A stretch of DNA of 64,000 bases from Fodinibacter sp963811825 (GCA_963811825.1 CAWESS010000020.1:1-64000), one strand, 5' to 3'; numbered from the stretch's first letter, positions 35,431 through 45,888 are shown. The notes: generated by a model from the sequence alone, not told the origin. Numbers and translations are program-made.

Positions 35431-36563
35431 GACGGCGGCGCCAGGGCCAGGGCGTACCCGCGCTTGACGACGGTGCGCACGACGTCCTTGGACCCGCAGG
35501 ACTCGCGCAGCCGGGCGATGGCCGTCTCGACGGCGTGGCCGTCGCTCGACCCACCGGGGAGCAGGGCCTGCAGCCGCTCGCGGGGGACGACCGCCCCCTC
35601 GGCGCGAGCGAGCTCGGCGAGGATGCCGGCCCCGGCGGGCGTCAGGGAGAGCGCCCGACCGTCGAGCACGGCCCCGCGGGCCCGCACGGCGAGCGGGCCG
35701 GCCACCGTCTCGAGCGTGGGCGCCAGCGCGTAGTGCGTCACGAGCTCGCGCACCACCGCCCCGAGGCGCCAGCGGCCCGGGACGAGCGGCACCATCCCGG
35801 CCGCCGACAGCGGAGCTGCCGTGATCGGCCCCACGGTCGCGAGCACGAGACGGCCGCTCACGCTGTGCGCCCGGATCGCGTCGAGCTGGGCGGCGGATGC
35901 CGTGTCGAGCCAGGCGTGCACGCCCGGCGCCGAGGTGAAGACGACGGCGTCGTGCAGGCCGGCCGCCGTGCGCGCCACCGAGGCCGCGAGCACCTCGGGG
36001 TCCGAGGCGCCCCAGCTGTAGACGACGACGCTGTTCACCACGGCACCACCCGCCGCGAAGGCCTCGTCGAGACCGTCGGCACCGCTCCCGTGGTGCTGGA
36101 CGGCGATCCGCAGCCCGTCCACCCCCTCGGCGAGCAGGAACTCCTCGATCTCGGCGGCGGTCTCCGACTGGGCCACCCAGTCGGCAGTCAGGCCGGCGGC
36201 CTCGATGGCGCCGCGGGCCTTGGGCCCCCGGGCGATGAGGCGAGCAGCCGCGAAGACGTCGAGCAGGTCCTCGGCCAGCCCAGCGGCATCCGCCGCCTCG
36301 ATCCAGCCGCGGAAGCCGATCCCGGTGGTGGCGACGACGACGTCGGGCGGGTCGGCGATGATCACCCGCGTGTGCTCCACGAGGCTCTCGTCGTCGAGGT
36401 GGGGCACGACGACGAGCGCCGGGGCGTGCTCGACCGTCGCCCCGCGGCGTTCGAGGGCGTTGGCGAGCTCCTTGAACCGGCGGTCCGCGGTCACCGCGAT
36501 GACACAGCCCGCAAGGGCCGGCCCGGCGACCGGGTCCTTCGTCGTGCGCACCCGCTCAGTCAT
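35427..36563 (-). CDS. Uroporphyrinogen-III synthase-like / winged-helix regulator (NnaR type)
   Basis: 378 residues with two domains. Residues about 15-265 form a HemD-like uroporphyrinogen-III synthase fold (VIAVTADRRFKELANALERRG, VVVATTGIGFRGWIEAA, AVVFTSAPGVHAWLDT). Residues about 290-375 are an OmpR-type winged helix (LTPAGAGILAELARAEGAVV, HAVETAIARLRESCG, VKRGYALAL). Streptomyces NnaR has this architecture and controls nitrate and nitrite reductase genes. It overlaps cysG by 8 nt inside the nitrate operon. Whether it keeps HemD activity cannot be told. Confidence 0.85.
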   Translation of the reverse strand: MTERVRTTKDPVAGPALAGCVIAVTADRRFKELANALERRGATVEHAPALVVVPHLDDESLVEHTRVIIADPPDVVVATTGIGFRGWIEAADAAGLAEDLLDVFAAARLIARGPKARGAIEAAGLTADWVAQSETAAEIEEFLLAEGVDGLRIAVQHHGSGADGLDEAFAAGGAVVNSVVVYSWGASDPEVLAASVARTAAGLHDAVVFTSAPGVHAWLDTASAAQLDAIRAHSVSGRLVLATVGPITAAPLSAAGMVPLVPGRWRLGAVVRELVTHYALAPTLETVAGPLAVRARGAVLDGRALSLTPAGAGILAELARAEGAVVPRERLQALLPGGSSDGHAVETAIARLRESCGSKDVVRTVVKRGYALALAPPS

Positions 36564-37789
36564 CCTCGGACACCCCGGTCGTCGCGCACACGGGGTCGTC
36601 GAGGAAACCCTCTGCGGCGACCCGACCCATGACGATGATCGCCGGGGCCCTGACACCCGCCGCGCTCGCGACCTGCGCCGCGGTGCCGACGGTCGCACGG
36701 GTCACCCGCTCGGTGGCGGTCGACCCCTGCTCGATCATGGCGACCGGCAGGTCGGCAGCCACCCCCTGCTCGAGCGCCGCGGCGCAGATGCCCGGCAGGG
36801 CGGAGACACCCATGAGGAAGACGACGGTGGCACCGGCCGCGAGCGCGGCCAGCGCCGCGGCATCCGCCCCGACGTGCCCCGACGTGACGTGCACCGAGGT
36901 GGCGACCCCCCGCTGCGTGACCGGGATGCCGGCCAGCGCCGGCACGCTGAACGCCGAGGTGATGCCGGGCACCACGGAGACCTCGACGCCGGCCCGCCGA
37001 CAGGCGTGCACCTCCTCGCCGCCGCGCCCGAAGACGTACGGGTCGCCACCCTTGAAGCGCACGACGGTCAGACCCCGCAGCGCCCGGTCGACGAGGATCG
37101 CGTTGATCTCGGCCTGCGGCACCGGGTGGTTGGTCGGGCTCTTGCCGACGTTGACGATCTCGACGTCGGCGGGCAGCCGGTCGATCAGCGCCGTCGCGCC
37201 GAGCCGGTCGGTGACCACGACGTCAGCCGTGGCGAGCGCCTCGAGGCCCGCCACCGGCACCAGGCCCGGGTCACCGGGGCCGCTGCCGACGAGCACGACC
37301 CTCCCCCGCCGCTTGCGCCGACGGCGCAGGTCGACCGCCCCCGACTCCACGTGGGCCGCCAGGGCGTCGCGCACGGTCGCGACCCGACGGGGGTCGGGGT
37401 CGCCCGACGGACACCACGCCGACGGTGAGGTCACCGTGGGTGCTCGACGCCGCCACGCGGGCCGTTCCACCGCGGCCGTCGGAGGCGTTGACGCACCACG
37501 TCCGACCCTCCAGGCACCACCGGGCGACCTCGGCGTTCAGGGCGGGGTCGGCCGTCGCGGCGACCACGAGCCAGGCCCCGTCGACGTCCGACGGCACCAC
37601 CGCCCGCTCCACGACCTCGACGTCGCCGTGGCTGGCCATCCGCCGGGCGTCGTCGCTCGGGCTCGGGTCGACGAGCACGACGCGCGCGCCGTCCTCGATC
37701 AGCCGGCGAGCCCGGCGCGTGCCGACCGCACCGGCGCCGACGACGACGACGCGGCGTCCGGTGAGGTCCAGGCCGACGAGCGTCGTCAC
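36556..37789 (-). CDS. cysG: Siroheme synthase CysG-like: precorrin-2 dehydrogenase / uroporphyrinogen-III methyltransferase (one frame break)
   Basis: 410 residues after removing one base near 37400. N-terminal NAD-dependent precorrin-2 dehydrogenase: VVVVGAGAVGTRRARRL, VNASDGRGG. C-terminal SAM-dependent methyltransferase: VLVGSGPGDPGL, FKGGDPYVFGRGGEE, VVPGITSAFSVPALAGIPVT. The slip falls between GDLTVGVVS and GDPDPRRVATVRD, in a run of C/G. GTG start 1 nt before... the nirD stop lies immediately upstream. Supplies sirohydrochlorin to the CbiX chelatase encoded two genes downstream. Confidence 0.92.
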
Positions 37790-38164
37790 CTAGGAGCCCG
37801 TGAGGTCGATGGTCACCCGACCATCGTCAACGCTCACGGCGTGTACCACCAAGTCCGGTCCAAGCCCGGGCAGCGGCGACTTGTCCACGGTGTCCAGGCA
37901 TCGGCCGTCCACCAGGGAGAAGACCTGCTTGTAGACGGGCGACGAGATCGTCGGTTCCTCCCCGCGGGAGCCGGTGATGCCGCGGGAGATCACCGCGGCC
38001 CCGGAGAACGGGCACAGGTTCGACACGGCGAACACCCTGCCGTCGGCGAGGCGGAAGACCGCGACCTGCTCGCCGCCGACGAGCGCGGCGACGCCGAGCT
38101 CGGGCGTGAGGTCGTCGTAGGAGCAGATGTGCACGCGGGTCAGTCGGTCGGCGACGGCAGTCAT
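37790..38164 (-). CDS. nirD: Nitrite reductase [NAD(P)H] small subunit
   Basis: 124 residues with a Rieske-like fold. The family stretch VFAVSNLCPFSGAAVISRGI is present but without the full Cys/His cluster set, as in other NirD proteins; YKQVFSLVDGRCLD follows. Works with NirB to reduce nitrite to ammonium. The ATG overlaps the nirB stop (ATGA). Confidence 0.93.
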   Translation of the reverse strand: MTAVADRLTRVHICSYDDLTPELGVAALVGGEQVAVFRLADGRVFAVSNLCPFSGAAVISRGITGSRGEEPTISSPVYKQVFSLVDGRCLDTVDKSPLPGLGPDLVVHAVSVDDGRVTIDLTGS

Positions 38165-40751
38165 GAGCGAACCTCCAGGGTGGTCGGGGCGATGAGGACG
38201 GGGCCGGATGCCGTGCCGCCGGCGGCGCGCTCGGCGGCGGTCGCGGGGCGGCGCTGACCGCGCTCGGTGACGTACGCGAGCGTGGGGTCGGCGGCATCCG
38301 GCGCGTTGACGAACGACGAGAACTGGCGCAGCCGCACCGGGTCGCGCAGCACCGCGGCCCACTCGTCCTCGTAGTCGTCGACGTGGCGGGCCATGTGCGC
38401 CTCGAGGTCGGCGGCGATCCCGAGGGCGTCGTCGACGACGATCTCGCGGATGCGGTCGAGCCCGCCCTCGTGCTCCTGCTGCCACGGCGCCGTGCGCTGG
38501 AGGCGGTCGGCGGTGCGGACGTAGTAGACGAGGTAGCGGTCGATGATCGCGATGGCGGTCTCGTCGTCGACGTCCTCGACGAGCAGCTCGGCGTGCCGCG
38601 GGGTGAACCCGCCGTTGCCGCCGACGTAGATGTTCCAGCCGTTCTCGGTGGCGATCAGGCCGACGTCCTTGCCGCGCGCCTCGGCGCACTCGCGGGCACA
38701 CCCGGAGACCCCGAGCTTGATCTTGTGCGGGCTGCGCAGGCCGCGGTAGCGCAGCTCGAGGAGCACGGCCATCCCGACCGAGTCCTGCACCCCGAAGCGG
38801 CACCAGGACGAGCCGACGCACGACTTCACGGTGCGCAGGGACTTGCCGTAGGCGTGCCCCGACTCCATCCCGCCGTCGACGAGCCGCTGCCAGATGCCGG
38901 GCAGCTGCTCGAGCCGGGCCCCGAAGAGGTCGATGCGCTGGCCACCGGTGATCTTCGTGTAGAGCCCGTAGTCCTGGGCGATCCGGCCGATGAGGACGAG
39001 CTGCTCGGGGAGGATCTCGCCACCCGGCACCCGCGGCACCACGGAGTAGGTGCCGTCCTTCTGCAGGTTGGCCATGTACCGGTCGTTGGTGTCCTGCAGG
39101 GCGGCGCGGTCACCGGCGAGCACGTGCTCGTCGTAGAGCGACGCGAGGATCGAGGCGATGACCGGCTTGCAGATGTCGCAGCCACGACCGGTGCCGAAGC
39201 GGGTGATGATCTCGCTGAAGGTTCGCAGCTCGCTGACCATGACGGCGTTGAAGAGCTCGGCCCGCGACAGCGCGACGTGCTCGCACAGGGCGGTGGAGAC
39301 GGTGACCCCGGCCTTGGCCATCTCGGCACCCATGATCTTCTTCACGAGCGGGATGCACGAACCGCACGAGGTTCCGGCCCGGGTGCAGGCCTTGACCGCG
39401 GCGACGTCGTGGCACTGGTGGTCGGTGACCGCGTCGCGCACCGCCCCCACCGTGACGTTGTTGCACGAGCAGACGGCGGCCTCGGCCGGCAGGTCCACCT
39501 GTGGCCGCCCGGCGCCGGCGTTCTCGGGCAGCAGCCACAGCCCCGGGTCCGCGCCGAGCTCGGCCCCGACCATCGGCCGCAGCGAGGCGTACGCGGACGC
39601 GTCGCCGACGAGGACACCGCCGAGGAGCGTTCGGGCGTCATCGGTGACGACGAGCTTCTTGTAGACGCCCGGCCACCGGGTCGGAGTGCACGAGCTCGAG
39701 CGCACCGGGCGTCGTGGCGAACGCGTCCCCGAAGGACGCGACGTCGACCCCGAGCAGCTTGAGCTTGGTGGACAGGTCGGCCCCGGGGAACGTCGCGTCG
39801 CCCCCGAGCAGCCGGTCGACGGCGATCTCGGCCATCGTGTAGCCGGGCGCGACGAGACCCAGGCAGCGACCCTCGATGCAGGCGACCTCGCCGATCGCCC
39901 AGACCAGGGGGTCCTGCGTGCGACAGCCCTCGTCGACGACCACCCCGCCCCGGGCACCCGTCGGCAGGCCGGCGGCCCCGGCGAGCTCGTCCCGCGGCCG
40001 CACGCCGGTCGCGAAGACGACGACGTCGACCGGCAGCGGGTCGTCCTCCCCGGAGAGGCGCAGCCCCGCGACCCGGCCGTCGGCATCCGCCTCGATCGAT
40101 CTCGGATGCCGTGCCGAGCCGCACGTCGACGCCCATCGCCTCGATGGTGCGCCGCAGCGCGTGGCCGCCGCCCTCGTCGACCTGGAGCGCCATCAGTCGC
40201 GGAGCGAACTCGACGACGGTGCACGCGGCACCCAGCCCGACCACCGCCCCGGCGGCCTCCAGCCCGAGCAACCCTCCCCCGATGACGGCACCCCGCACCG
40301 GTCGCCCCAGCTCGGCCGCTCGGCGCACGACCCAGTCACGCAGGGCGATGACGTCGTCGATCGTGCGGTAGACGAAGACCCCCGCGAGGTCGGCGCCGGG
40401 CACCGGGGGCACCCAGGCGTACGAGCCGGTCGCGAGGACGAGGTGGTCGTAGGCCAGCGTCGTGCCGTCCGCGGTCGTCACGGACTGCGCCTCGCGGTCG
40501 AGTGACACCGCACGCGAACCCGTCCGCAGGGTGGTCGCCGGGGACTCCCACAGTGCCGGGTCGCCGAGCGTGAGGTCCTCGGGCGTCGAGCCGGAGAAGA
40601 AGGCGCTGAGGCCGACCCGGTCGTACGGAGCCCGGTCCTCCTCGGCGATGACGGTGACGTGGAAGGCCGACCCGGTGTCCCGCGCGGTCAGCGCCTCCAC
40701 GAAGCGGTGGGCGACCATGCCCCCACCGACGACGACGACGTGCTCGCTCAT
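38161..40751 (-). CDS. nirB: Nitrite reductase [NAD(P)H] large subunit (two frame breaks)
   Basis: Cytosolic siroheme enzyme reducing nitrite to ammonium. 862 residues after removal of two bases. Order: FAD/NAD(P) domain (VVVVGGGMVAHRF; VIGGGLLGLEAAG), BFD-like [2Fe-2S] domain (CSCNNVTVGAVRDAV ... CTRAGTSCGSC), then the siroheme/4Fe-4S domain with SCVGSSWCRFG and GVSGCARECAEA. Breaks lie near 40100 (ATCGATCG) and 39676 (GCCGGGCG). The sequence on both sides is highly conserved, so sequence error is likely. Overlaps both neighbours. Confidence 0.93.
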
Positions 40752-42265
40752 GGCTGGCTCCTCACCAGGGCCTTGGCCCCGGTCTCGGTGGTGCTGTCGG
40801 TGACGGTCTCGCTGCTGGTGTTGTCGGTCGGGGTCCCACTGCTGATCAGGGCCTGCACCACGGAGGCGCAGTCGCCGCACCCGGTGCTGGCCCGGGTGCG
40901 GGCCGCGACGTCGGCGACGGAGGCGCAGCCGCCGCGCACGGCATCCCGGATGCGTCCGGCGGTGACGCTGTTGCACGTGCACACCCGGTCGGCGTCGGCC
41001 AGCTCGTCGGGTCGCTTCGTCGCGGATGCCGTGCCGCCCCCCGCGAGGGCCCGCACCAGGAGCAGGGCCGGGTCCTCGGGCACGGGGAGGGACCTGGTGT
41101 AGAGCGCCGACAAGGTCGTGGCGACGTCGGCGTCGCCGATGCACGTCGCACCGACGAGCGCTCCGGCGGAGACGACCACCTCGACGTACCGCCCGCGCTC
41201 GGGGTCCTTCAGCGACAGGACCCGGTAGCGCGGGTCGTCACGGTCGAAGTCGCCGCAGACGCCCATGCTGACCATCGACATGCCGGACGCCTTGACCCGC
41301 ACCACGTCGTGGGTCCCGTCCCGGGCCTGGTCCACGGTCACCGACCGCTCGGTGAGCCCGGCGACGAGCCGGGTCGCCTGCTGCCAGCCCTGGGCGACGA
41401 GGCCACTGGCTCCGCCGGGAGGCTGGGCGCAGTCGCCGATGGCGTGCACGTGCGGGTCGTCCGGGCTCGTGAGGTCGTCCCCGACGACGATGCCGCGGTC
41501 GACCGAGAGCCCGGCCCGCCGGGCGAGCATGCTCTCGGGCACCGTCCCCGTGCACATGACGAAGAGGTCGGTGGCAGCCTCGACGCCGTCGGCGAACCGC
41601 ACGCTCTCCAGGCGTCCCCGCCGGGTCCGGACCCCGACGACCGAGGCGCCGACGTGGGTGGTGATGCCCAGCCGCTCGAGGCTGGCCACGGCCACCTGCG
41701 AGGCCTCCCACCCGAGCTGCCGCTCCATGAGCCGGTCGGCGACGTGCACGACGCGGACCGCGAGCCCGCGATGGGCCAGGCCCGTGGCGACCTCGATGCC
41801 GAGCACCCCGGCGCCGAGCACCACGGCCCGCCGGCCGCTCTCGGCGGCCGCGACGATCCCCGTGGCGTCGGCCATGTCCTTGAGCACGAACACCCCGTCG
41901 ACCAGGCCCTCGTCGTAGGCGACGCCCTGGATCGCCGGCACGCGCGCGGCCGAACCGGTGGCGAGCACGAGCTCGTCGTAGCCGTGGGAGGTGCCGCGGT
42001 CGTCCACGACGACCATGCGGTCGCGGTCGATCCGGGCTGCCGAGACGCCGGTGAGCACCTCGACCCGCGGGTGCCACGGAGCGGCGAGCCCGAGCACCTG
42101 CGGGCTCTTGGACCCCGCGACGACGCTGGACAGGAGCACCCGGTTGTAGGCCGCCAGCGGCTCCTTCCCGAGCACGGTCACCAGGACCTGCGGGTCGGCC
42201 TCGACGAGCTCCTCGACGAACCTGGCGCCGACCATCCCGTGGCCGACGACGACGACGCGCCTCAT
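40748..42265 (-). CDS. FAD-dependent NAD(P)H oxidoreductase with BFD [2Fe-2S] domain
   Basis: 505 residues. N-terminal pyridine-nucleotide-disulfide oxidoreductase domains: VVVVGHGMVGARFVEEL (FAD), VVLGAGVLGIEVATGLA (NADH), and AIGDCAQPPGG. A C-terminal BFD-like [2Fe-2S] domain has CTCNSVTAGRIRDAV and STGCGDC. It resembles the N-terminal part of NirB and the NasB/NasC electron-transfer subunits of assimilatory nitrate reductase, so it probably feeds electrons to the adjacent NarB. ATGA overlaps on both sides. The Ser/Thr-rich C-terminal tail (about 20 residues) is not part of the domain. Confidence 0.88.
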   Translation of the reverse strand: MRRVVVVGHGMVGARFVEELVEADPQVLVTVLGKEPLAAYNRVLLSSVVAGSKSPQVLGLAAPWHPRVEVLTGVSAARIDRDRMVVVDDRGTSHGYDELVLATGSAARVPAIQGVAYDEGLVDGVFVLKDMADATGIVAAAESGRRAVVLGAGVLGIEVATGLAHRGLAVRVVHVADRLMERQLGWEASQVAVASLERLGITTHVGASVVGVRTRRGRLESVRFADGVEAATDLFVMCTGTVPESMLARRAGLSVDRGIVVGDDLTSPDDPHVHAIGDCAQPPGGASGLVAQGWQQATRLVAGLTERSVTVDQARDGTHDVVRVKASGMSMVSMGVCGDFDRDDPRYRVLSLKDPERGRYVEVVVSAGALVGATCIGDADVATTLSALYTRSLPVPEDPALLLVRALAGGGTASATKRPDELADADRVCTCNSVTAGRIRDAVRGGCASVADVAARTRASTGCGDCASVVQALISSGTPTDNTSSETVTDSTTETGAKALVRSQP

Positions 42266-44394
42266 GCGAGGACCTCCTCGAGGTGCCGGACCCGCTCGAG
42301 GCGCACGGCGCACACCTTGAACTCCGGCATGCCGGAGACGGGGTCGGTGGCGTCGTTGGTCAGCAGGTTGGCGCTGAGGTCACCGGCCCAGTGGAACGGC
42401 AGGAAGACGGTGTCGGGGCGGATGGCGTCGGTCACCGATGCCGTCGCGACCATCTCGCCGCGGGCCGAGGTGACGCGCACGGCATCCCCCTCGCTGACGC
42501 CGTGCGTGTCGGCGAGCACCGGGTGGATCTCCAGCACCGGCCCCGGTGCCGCCTCGACGAGCTCGGCGACCCGGCGGGTCTGCGCCCCCGACTGGTAGTG
42601 GTGGAGCACCCGCCCGGTGACGAGGTGCACCGGCATCCCGGCGCTGACGTCGTCGGCCGGACCGTGGTGGTTGACCGCGACGAGGTGGGCACGTCCGTCG
42701 TCGGTCGGGAAGGTGTCGAGGAACATCCTCGGGGTCCCGTCGGGGGCTGCGGCCGAGCAGGGCCAGAACAGGGCCTCCCCCGCGTCGAGCCGGTCGTAGG
42801 TGATCGCGGAGTAGTCGGCGCGCCCGCCCCGTGAGGCGCGGGCCAGCTCGTCGAAGACCTCACGAGCGTCCACGGCCAGGTGGTGGCCGAAGCGCTGGGC
42901 GAGCTCGGCCCAGACCCACAGCTCGGAGCGGGCCCCGGCCGGCGGGTCGATCGCCTTCCGTCGGCGCACGACCCGCCCCTCGAGGGTGGTCATGGTGCCC
43001 TCCTCCTCCGCCCACTGCGTCACGGGGAGCACGACGTCAGCGAGCTGGGCCGTCTCCGAGGGCACGAAGTCGCTCACGACGAGCAGGTCGAGGCGTCCGA
43101 GCGCGGCCCGCACCGCCGAGACGTTGGGGGCCGAGACGGCGGGGTTGGCGCCGTGCACGAGCAGCGCCTTGGCCCCGCCCGGCGTGCCGAGCCGAGACAG
43201 CAGCTCGACGGCGGGGATGCCGGGCCCGGGCAGGGTGCCCGGGTCGACACCCCAGACGGCGGCGACGTGGGCGCGCGCCGCCGGGTCGCTGATCATCCGG
43301 TAGCCCGGGAGCTGGTCGCTCTTGAGGCCGTGCTCGCGTCCGCCCTGCCCGTTGCCCTGGCCCGTCAGCGGGCCGTAGCCGGAGCCGAGCCGACCGGGAA
43401 GGCCGAGGGCGACCGCGAGGTTGATCGCGGCCGACACGCCGTCGGTGCCCTGGGTCGACTGCTCCAACCCGCGACCGGTCAGGACGTACGCGCCCCGGCC
43501 ACCGTGCACCGGCGCCGCGGCCGCGAGCAGCCGGGCCGTGGCGCGCAGGGTGTCGGCGGGGATGCCGCACACCGCCTCCGCGCGCTCGGGCCACCACCGC
43601 GCGACGGAGGCGCGCACGGCATCCCAGCCGGTGGTGCGGGTGCTCACGTAGTCCTCGTCGACGAGGCCCTCGTCGACGAGGACGTGGGTGAGCGCGAGCA
43701 GGACGACGAGGTCGCTGCCCGGCACGGCGGCGAGGTGGATGCCGGCGCCGCCGTCGGTCAGCCGTGCGGTCGCCGAGGCCCGCGGGTCGATGACGACCAG
43801 GCCACCTCGTGACCGGGCACCCGCGAGGTGCTGCACGAGGGGCGGCATCGTGGCGGCCGGGTTCGAGCCGACGACGAGCACGGCATCCGCGCCACCGAGA
43901 TCAGCGAGCGGGAAGGCCAGCCCCCGGTCGATGCCGAGGGTGCGGTTGGCGCCGGCCGCCGCCGAGGACATGCAGAACCGGCCGTTGTAGTCGATGTACG
44001 GCGTGCCGAGCACCACCCGCGCGAACTTGCCCAGCGTGTAGGCCTTCTCGTTGGTCAGGCCACCCCCGCCGAACACCGCCACGGCGTCGCGGCCGTGGTC
44101 CTCCTGGATGGCGACCAGCCGAGCGTGCACGTGGTCGAGCGCCTCCTGCCACGTCGCCGGCTCGAGCGGCCCCTTCTCACCGTCGGGCCCGATGCGCCGC
44201 ACGAGCGGCGTGGTGAGCCGGTCTGCAGCAGTGAGCACCTCGGCCGAGCTCCACCCCTTCTGGCACATGCCACCCCGGTTCGTGGGGAAGTCCCGGGCCT
44301 CGACGCGAACCGGTGCCACGGCATCCGGGGTCGCGTGGAGGGCCTGCGCGCACTGGAGGGCGCAGTAGGGGCAGTGGGTCGAGGTGGAGGGCAC
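42262..44394 (-). CDS. narB: Assimilatory nitrate reductase, molybdopterin catalytic subunit
   Basis: 710 residues; reduces nitrate to nitrite in the cytosol. The GTG at 44394 places the 4Fe-4S motif at the very N-terminus: CPYCALQC ... GGMCQKGW. Molybdopterin-binding landmarks: YNGRFCMSSAAAG, LVVGSNPAATMP, GRGLEQSTQGTDGV and the C-terminal molydop_binding domain (GRVLHHYQSGAQTRRV). No Tat signal, hence assimilatory rather than periplasmic. It starts 7 nt after the narK stop and overlaps the FAD protein gene. Confidence 0.93.
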   Translation of the reverse strand: MPSTSTHCPYCALQCAQALHATPDAVAPVRVEARDFPTNRGGMCQKGWSSAEVLTAADRLTTPLVRRIGPDGEKGPLEPATWQEALDHVHARLVAIQEDHGRDAVAVFGGGGLTNEKAYTLGKFARVVLGTPYIDYNGRFCMSSAAAGANRTLGIDRGLAFPLADLGGADAVLVVGSNPAATMPPLVQHLAGARSRGGLVVIDPRASATARLTDGGAGIHLAAVPGSDLVVLLALTHVLVDEGLVDEDYVSTRTTGWDAVRASVARWWPERAEAVCGIPADTLRATARLLAAAAPVHGGRGAYVLTGRGLEQSTQGTDGVSAAINLAVALGLPGRLGSGYGPLTGQGNGQGGREHGLKSDQLPGYRMISDPAARAHVAAVWGVDPGTLPGPGIPAVELLSRLGTPGGAKALLVHGANPAVSAPNVSAVRAALGRLDLLVVSDFVPSETAQLADVVLPVTQWAEEEGTMTTLEGRVVRRRKAIDPPAGARSELWVWAELAQRFGHHLAVDAREVFDELARASRGGRADYSAITYDRLDAGEALFWPCSAAAPDGTPRMFLDTFPTDDGRAHLVAVNHHGPADDVSAGMPVHLVTGRVLHHYQSGAQTRRVAELVEAAPGPVLEIHPVLADTHGVSEGDAVRVTSARGEMVATASVTDAIRPDTVFLPFHWAGDLSANLLTNDATDPVSGMPEFKVCAVRLERVRHLEEVLA

Positions 44395-44401
44395 CGTGGC
44401 C

Positions 44402-45811
44402 TCAGACCCTGGCCATCGTGGCGCCGCGGCGGACGTAGACGGCCCAGGTGAGCACGGCGAGCCCGAGGAAGACCAGGACGTAGGCCTGCAGGGCGGGGAC
44501 GATCGAGCCGTACTCCTCCCGGGCGAACTTGTAGACGAACGGGATGACGAACCCGCCGAAGGCCCCGACCGCGGAGATGATGCCGACGGCACCCGCCGCG
44601 CGGCGGCGGTACTCGAGGGCGCTGCCCTCGCTGCCGTCCCGGGCCGCGAGGCGCATGAAGATGGCCGGGATCATCCGGTAGGTCGAGCCGTTGCCGACGC
44701 CCGTGGCGATGAACAGGGCCATGAAGCTCGCGAAGAAGATCGGCAGGCTCTTCTGCTGCACCCCGATGACCGCGACGACGCCCGCCACGGCCATGGCGAC
44801 GAAGCTGACGATGGTGACGACCGAGCCGCCGAGCCGGTCGGAGAGCCGCCCGCCGAGGGGGCGCGACAGCGAGCCGACGAGGGCGCCGAGGAAGCCGTAG
44901 GTGAGGGCGATGTCGGGGCGCTCGAAGACGACCTTGAGCAGGGTCGGGAAGGCTGCGGAGTAGCCGATGAACGAGCCGAAGGTGCCGATGTAGAGCAGGG
45001 CCATGAGCCAGGTGTGCAGGTGACCCGTCGCGCGGGCCGTGGGGCCCGGGTCGGCCTTGGCCTCGCGCAGGTTGTCCATGAAGTAGTAGGCGAGGACGGC
45101 AGAGGCGATCGCGAAGGGGACGTAGAGGAAGCCGGCGTTGGACAGCCCCGCGGCGACGCCACCGAGGCCGATCGCGAGCGGCACGAGCTTCTGGGCCACC
45201 GCGACACCGATGTTGCCACCGGCGGCGTTCAGGCCGAGCGCCCAGCCCTTCTCCTTCTCCGGGTAGAAGAAGGTGATGTTGGCCATCGAGGACGCGAAGT
45301 TGCCTCCGCCGAAGCCCGCGGTGGCGGCGACCAGCAGCAGCACCCAGAAGGGCAGCTCGGGGTGCTGGACGACCCAGGCCAGGCCGAGCGTCGGCACGAG
45401 CAGGAGCAGCGCGGAGACGACGGTCCAGTTGCGGCCGCCGAAGATCGGCACCGCGAAGGTGTAGGGGATGCGCAGCAGCGCGCCGACGCCGGAGGCGACA
45501 CCGAGCACGGTGAGCGCCTGGCCGGCGGTCAGCGCCCAGCCGTTGGCGCCGTTGGCCACGAGGGCGCCGGACGCGTCGAAGGTGCCCGACATCGCCACGA
45601 CGACGATGGACCACAACATCCAGACGGAGAAGCCGATGTGCTCGGCGAAGATCGAGAAGCCCAGGTTGCGTCGGGCGATGGCCCGTCCGCGGCCGGCCCA
45701 GAAGTGGTCGTCGTTCGCGTCCCACTTCTCGATCCAGCGTCCGGGCCCGACGACGCCGAGGTCGGACTCCGGCGCGGTGCTGCTCGCGCCCGGGGTGATG
45801 GTGGTGGTCAT
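44402..45811 (-). CDS. narK: Nitrate/nitrite transporter NarK-type (MFS)
   Basis: About 469 residues with twelve hydrophobic segments; first gene of the nitrate operon. NNP-family signatures are visible: AATAGFGGGNFASSMANI and WALGLNAAGGNIGVAVAQ (the two Gly-rich nitrate-signature helices), plus GRLSDRLGGS. The long N-terminal extension before helix 1 (IEKWDANDDHFWAGRGR) is typical of actinobacterial NarK. ATG at 45811 chosen over an upstream GTG at 45880 because the latter sits beside the predicted transcription start. Confidence 0.92.
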   Translation of the reverse strand: MTTTITPGASSTAPESDLGVVGPGRWIEKWDANDDHFWAGRGRAIARRNLGFSIFAEHIGFSVWMLWSIVVVAMSGTFDASGALVANGANGWALTAGQALTVLGVASGVGALLRIPYTFAVPIFGGRNWTVVSALLLLVPTLGLAWVVQHPELPFWVLLLVAATAGFGGGNFASSMANITFFYPEKEKGWALGLNAAGGNIGVAVAQKLVPLAIGLGGVAAGLSNAGFLYVPFAIASAVLAYYFMDNLREAKADPGPTARATGHLHTWLMALLYIGTFGSFIGYSAAFPTLLKVVFERPDIALTYGFLGALVGSLSRPLGGRLSDRLGGSVVTIVSFVAMAVAGVVAVIGVQQKSLPIFFASFMALFIATGVGNGSTYRMIPAIFMRLAARDGSEGSALEYRRRAAGAVGIISAVGAFGGFVIPFVYKFAREEYGSIVPALQAYVLVFLGLAVLTWAVYVRRGATMARV

Positions 45812-45882
45812 GGTCGCCTTCCCGAAGATCGTGTACGGGGGGACGACGTCGAGGCCGCCCACCTCGTTGTCGGACAGCACCG

Positions 45883-45888
45883 ACGCTA
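45883..45888 (-). promoter_or_regulatory. -10 element of the nitrate operon
   Basis: TAGCGT on the minus strand, about 72 nt before the narK ATG; no convincing -35, as expected for an activator-dependent promoter. The predicted start would be near 45876. Confidence 0.4.

Noticed and set aside
35427..36563. Ordinary OmpR-type response regulator
   Set aside because: There is no receiver domain; the N-terminal 260 residues follow the HemD fold.
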